The notes under the pieces: generated by a model
Databases searched by the model: none
Told to the model about the DNA's origin: nothing
Seen by the model: the letters and a program-made list of their open reading frames with translations, nothing else
Made by a program: the position numbers and the translations under genes
Shown here: piece by piece, positions 60,950 through 64,000 of the stretch
Position numbering within the stretch: the stretch's first letter is position 1
How the letters are laid out: each line of letters begins with the position of its first letter
Assembly: GCA_964244585.1 (NCBI GenBank)
Contig: CAXTJM010000004.1
Coordinates: forward strand, 62,001-126,000
Direction of reading: 5' to 3'
Origin: LMUY01 sp964244585
Lineage (GTDB): Bacteria > Pseudomonadota > Alphaproteobacteria > Acetobacterales > Acetobacteraceae
Length of the DNA: 64,000 nucleotides

Positions 60950-62137
60950 TCATAGCCCTCTTTTGCTCCCCGCTAGCCTGCCTTCTCGCACCTGGGCTGC
61001 GAGCTGCCGTCCGCTCTTAAGGCATCGCCCCCAAGGAGCGACGGCCTCTCCACCAACGGACCGCCGGATATCGGCTTTGTCCGGGTTTGCGACCTTCATG
61101 TTCAGCCCGGTCGGCAACTGGCCACCAAACTCCACGCGCACCGTGGATTTTGCTGGCGTCGGCCGCTCCGCTGCTACCAGTGTTAAGCGCCATCGGCGCG
61201 CCTTGCGCCTGCGGCGGCGTAAGCGCTGGGGCCTGCATCTGCCTTGCATAAATCTGCTCTGCCACCGCGCGACGACGACGGGCCTCACCCGCTTGGTCCG
61301 CCGGCCGTTCGCCGTATATCGAGTCCAGCGCTCCGGCCTGCCCGGCCGTCATGCCAGGCACGTTCATCAGGTTGTAGCTTTTGGCCGAGAGACTGTCCCC
61401 GCCCGTGCCCTTCAACTCCATAACTCGGAACATTAGTTGTTCGGCGTCAGTGCTTTGCCAAATATCGTGGCCGAATATCTGGCGAAAGTGTTCCTGCCGC
61501 TCCGGGTGCCATTGGCCCTTTCCGTAGGCCAACCCGCCGTCGCCCGGTTTCCCGTGGGCCTGGAGGCCGGGCTCTGTTTCCATGTTGGCCACCACTGCGG
61601 CGGCAATCTGCGGCGACAGGCCTTGCGACCGGAGGTTGTCAAAATCCAATTCCTCCCGCTGCGCCAAGTCGGCGGCAGGGGAAATGTTTGATGTCGCGCC
61701 AGGCCTGCCCAGTTGACCCGCCGCACGCCCTTGCTGCTCGTAGCTACGACCTAAGCCGAACTTGCTGGCAAAGTTATCCACCGCCGCGGAGCCGGGGACG
61801 TTGCGGTCAATCCAGCCCCTAATGCGTCCTGCGGGTCGATGAAGTTCAGCCCCTCATGCGCTGCCAGCCCACCCAGACCGGCGATGCCGAGCCGGCGCAG
61901 CAATCCCGCACCGCCAAGCTCGGCCTGTGCAGCAGCCAACCCGCACGTAGCTACGGTGGCGGCGCCGATGCGACTGGCCAGCGTGGCAAACGGAGTAACG
62001 ACCTTTGCTGCGAACGAGAGCGCCATCAGTCCCATCAGTTCTTCAATCACCCGTTGGGGGCCGCCCAACACGCCTAAAACGTGTTCGATCTTACAGCCCC
62101 AGCTTTCCAGCTTCCGCTCCACCAGATCCCAATCCAC
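60950..62137 (-). pseudogene. Phage tail-lysozyme/tape-measure C-terminal gene with two frameshifts
   Basis: Three minus-strand frames together make one sensible protein. From GTG 62137 the frame reads DWDLVERKLESWGCKIEHVL to HEGLNFIDPQD; near 61820-61835 it must slip to give RIRGWIDRNVPGSAAVDNFA and the lysozyme-like domain (VVANMETEPGLQA, GLAYGKGQWHPERQEHFRQI). Near 61175-61190 it must slip back to continue AAERPTPAKSTVRVEFGGQL and end at 60950. The pattern of a Glu-containing N-terminal block followed by GQWHPERQ is that of phage-tail-lysozyme domains that degrade peptidoglycan during DNA injection. The two shifts are of opposite sign, so first and last parts share a frame. Sequencing error cannot be excluded. 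Confidence 0.65.
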
Positions 62138-62495
62138 GCCTTCCAGGACTTCAACATCCGAATCCTACATCGTATCAGCGGCTTGTACCATGCTCGTCAA
62201 CCTGACGAATAATCCAGACTAAATAGGTTCCTTGCAACGATGCAGACCGTTGCGGTAGTGAGGAAACATGGTCGGGAACCACGCATGACCTTGGGTGGGC
62301 GGTTCCGAGTACGCCCAACGATCATGTCCGTGTTGAGAAATCACGACGCCTCCAGGATGCTCCAGGCTGACCACTGACGTCAGCGCGTCGGAGCACGGTT
62401 CGGTGCGTCGTACTGTGCTCGCCCCGCGGTTCTACGAGATGGAACAGAGCGGTCATCAGCCCGCTTGGCGGGCCCCGCTACTTTGGAGATCACGC
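62138..62495. other. Gene-free interval in the prophage region
   Basis: These 358 bases between the tail-lysozyme remnant and the next plus-strand gene hold no ORF I can support; frames are short and interrupted. The region must contain the divergent promoters. GGCGGGCCCCGC near 62467 gives a small GC-rich inverted repeat just before the next start codon. Nothing else was identified. Confidence 0.4.
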
Positions 62496-62999
62496 ATGAC
62501 CAAGACACAGGATCTGCCTGTCTTACTTCGCGGGCCTCATGGCAATCGGTTACTGCTCGCGCTGGGACAGCGTGAGCGGAGCACCTTGGGAGCGTTGCTC
62601 GCGTCGGGAAAGATCGGAAGCGCGGAGATGCTGGCGGCCAACCGCTGGTATGAAGTTTTTGCCATGGCGGAACACGGCGCCTTCGACACGGAGAAAGCCG
62701 GGTGCGGAGGAAGCGTGAAGCTGTTCGCACAGGAGCGGCAGATGGCAGCCGTCACGAGCCATCGCCTGGCGCGCGAAGCGCTCGGCAAGGCCGGCGACGA
62801 GCGCATGAGGGCCGTGCTCAGCGATGGCCTGTCGATCAAAGGGGCTGCCGTGAAGCTGGCCGCCTCGATGCCTGCCAGGGCGGACGGCAAGGCCTGCAAG
62901 GTCGACCCCATGTTCATGTGCGGCCTGATCGTCGGCGACCTGGCACGACTGGTCGAGCACTACACGACAATCGACGGCGCGAGAAAGCATCGGCGCTGA
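62496..62999 (+). CDS. Phage-type hypothetical protein
   Basis: Encodes 167 residues from ATG 62496, with GGAGA about 6 bases upstream. The protein is helical and basic: QRERSTLGALLASGKIGSAE, ANRWYEVFAMAEHGAF, then RQMAAVTSHRLAREALGKAG and MFMCGLIVGDLARLVEHYTT. The last block, a helix ending in a Leu/His/Tyr pattern, resembles C-termini of small DNA-binding or packaging-related proteins of alphaproteobacterial phages, but I cannot name a family. No signal peptide. Its setting next to the tail-lysozyme remnant supports a phage origin. Confidence 0.6.
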   Translation: MTKTQDLPVLLRGPHGNRLLLALGQRERSTLGALLASGKIGSAEMLAANRWYEVFAMAEHGAFDTEKAGCGGSVKLFAQERQMAAVTSHRLAREALGKAGDERMRAVLSDGLSIKGAAVKLAASMPARADGKACKVDPMFMCGLIVGDLARLVEHYTTIDGARKHRR

Positions 63000-63197
63000 C
63001 GTAGTTTTCTCCTATTCAAACGTTCAACGCCCGACTATAACCCTCGTCATCATCGCGAGAGTTGGGCCGGAAGGTCCGCTTCAAACCCAGGACCGAACGG
63101 CTCCGGCATCTGCAAGCCCTGCTTATCGGGGCTGGAGATGAGATCGCGACGGCCGTTCGGGATACGTAGCAATCGAGCAACGGAGTGCGAGCGAGCC

Positions 63198-63530
63198 ATG
63201 GCTGATGCTGCCGGGCGGAAGACGGTCTGCCGTCGCAAGAGCACACCAAGCAGACGAGTGGCCGAGAAGAACGCCGCCATGGAAGCGGCGATCAAGGGCG
63301 TGCTGGATGACCTGACGCACGACCAGCTTGCCGAGATCGGGCCGCGGGAGGGATTGCTGAGGGTAATGCGCTGGGCGCTGCGCGCAGGGGCCCTTCCGCT
63401 GTTCATCCAGATCGCCACCGCATTGATGCCTTACATGCACGGCAAGAAAGCGACCGTCGGGGAGCGTGACCCGAACGGGCCGAGAGCGGAAGAAATCGCG
63501 GCCGACGAAGACCCCGAGGTCGCGGAGTAG
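63198..63530 (+). CDS. Phage-type hypothetical protein, possibly packaging-related
   Basis: Encodes 110 residues from ATG 63198. The N-terminus is basic (RKTVCRRKSTPSRRVAEKN), followed by a helical part (AAIKGVLDDLTHDQLAEIGP), the segment FIQIATALMPYMHGKKATVG near residue 70, and an acidic tail. The A-x-x-L-x-P-Y-x-H motif is common in small alphaproteobacterial phage proteins encoded near the terminase, which suggests but does not prove a packaging role. It lies 198 bases downstream of the preceding ORF, a gap with no other recognisable feature. Confidence 0.55.
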   Translation: MADAAGRKTVCRRKSTPSRRVAEKNAAMEAAIKGVLDDLTHDQLAEIGPREGLLRVMRWALRAGALPLFIQIATALMPYMHGKKATVGERDPNGPRAEEIAADEDPEVAE

Positions 63531-63588
63531 CGCCCTCGCCTTCCCCGATCGTGGCGCCGCCACATCCACTTGCCTTCAGGAGACATCC

Positions 63589-64000
63589 ATGCGCTTCCGA
63601 AACCCGCCCGCCGGGATGCTGGCGGTTGTCCTTGTGCCTTTTGTGTGCGGCGCGGGCGTGCCGCCGTCGCAGGACCGATATGCGATCAACCTCGGCATCC
63701 CGCCGGGCGTGCCGGACATGGTCTACGGCCAGATGCCGTTCTGGATCGACACGACGGACACCAGCGTCAACCCGTTCGGACTGCCGCGGCCTGTGTCCGA
63801 CCAATCGCGGCTGCCGGTTTCGACCCTGCCGGCGAGCGGGGCGCCTGGCAGCAGCAGCGGCACGCCGTCCTATGTCGTGGATGCCAATTCCGCCGCATTC
63901 CAGGGCGTCGTCGCCATCGTTCCCGGCACGCCGACCAATGCGCAACGCTCGCTCGGGTTCGTTTGCACAGCGTCAGGCAATGCCACCCTGACCCTCGCGG
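63589..64000 (+). CDS. Exported hypothetical protein, runs off the window end
   Basis: The frame opens at ATG 63589 with AGGAG 7 bases upstream and stays open to the last base, giving at least 137 residues. The beginning (MRFRNPPAGMLAVVLVPFVCG) looks like a secretion signal. The rest is rich in Pro, Gly, Thr and Ser (DRYAINLGIPPGVPDMVYGQ, FVCTASGNATLTLA) with a beta-rich, virion-protein-like flavour. It is 58 bases after the preceding phage-type gene. No family identified; the C-terminus is not visible. Confidence 0.6.
   Translation, partial: MRFRNPPAGMLAVVLVPFVCGAGVPPSQDRYAINLGIPPGVPDMVYGQMPFWIDTTDTSVNPFGLPRPVSDQSRLPVSTLPASGAPGSSSGTPSYVVDANSAAFQGVVAIVPGTPTNAQRSLGFVCTASGNATLTLA

Larger units (their letters stand above)
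59540..64000. mobile_element. Probable decayed prophage edge at tRNA-Tyr
   Basis: From the base after tRNA-Tyr to the window end the content changes: short ORFs on both strands, locally lower GC (for example around 59970-60230 and 60720-60930), a phage tail-lysozyme gene with two frameshifts, a coiled-coil protein with a C-terminal membrane anchor, and phage-type hypothetical proteins. In many alphaproteobacteria rlmB-tRNA-Tyr is followed by tRNA-Gly and tuf; here it is not. No integrase is in the visible 4.5 kb and the far end lies outside the window, so the boundary and integrity are not established. Confidence 0.6.

Overview
The window is GC-rich, densely packed chromosomal DNA from an alphaproteobacterium, most likely Acetobacteraceae/Rhodospirillales. 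This is an inference from gene content and synteny, with no database search. The supporting features are an RNase E with a split S1 domain divergent from an amiC-PBP1A-prfB block, a short HPr kinase lacking the N-terminal domain, an HPr/EI/EIIA-Man set without a sugar permease, a DUF1328 membrane protein, and rlmB next to tRNA-Tyr. Many genes overlap by 4 bases at ATGA, GTGA or TTGA junctions, and GTG and TTG starts are common.

Layout. 1-3.4 kb: the end of a membrane-fusion protein and an RND efflux pump, followed on the other strand by a 23-codon mini-gene with an exceptionally strong ribosome binding site. 3.5-5.5 kb: flavin reductase and an MFS transporter. 5.8-8.5 kb: an ATP-dependent DNA ligase coupled to its partner exonuclease. 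8.5-11.8 kb: a small ORF, a beta-keto acid cleavage enzyme, a carboxymuconolactone-decarboxylase-like protein and a membrane diguanylate cyclase. 11.9-19.9 kb: solute-binding protein, DUF1328 protein, amidase, two SDRs, thioesterase, CopC/CopD copper genes and a DUF938 methyltransferase.

20-25.5 kb (minus strand): hprK, rapZ, EIIA-Man, HPr, enzyme I and then pckA, which looks like a regulatory phosphorelay tied to PEP supply. 25.8-31.1 kb: a polysaccharide O-acetylation operon (SGNH protein, MBOAT transferase, AlgX/AlgJ-like protein) translationally coupled to ligA. 31.1-40 kb: DUF72 protein, prfB with a canonical programmed +1 frameshift, PBP1A, AmiC, and RNase E behind a 513-base leader. 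40-46.7 kb: aminotransferase, small exported protein, gamma-glutamyltransferase-like lipoprotein, DsbA-like thioredoxin, and a peptide-type ABC binding protein with a single permease. 46.8-59.5 kb: HslVU, a degenerate AbrB-type antitoxin, SufE, MFS, FUSC transporter, aconitase, CcmAB, RlmB, enoyl-CoA hydratase and tRNA-Tyr.

59.5-64 kb: immediately after tRNA-Tyr the character changes to short, partly AT-richer ORFs, a phage tail-lysozyme gene broken by two frameshifts, and phage-type hypothetical genes running off the end. I read this as the edge of a decayed prophage inserted at tRNA-Tyr. No integrase, CRISPR array, rRNA or insertion sequence was recognised.
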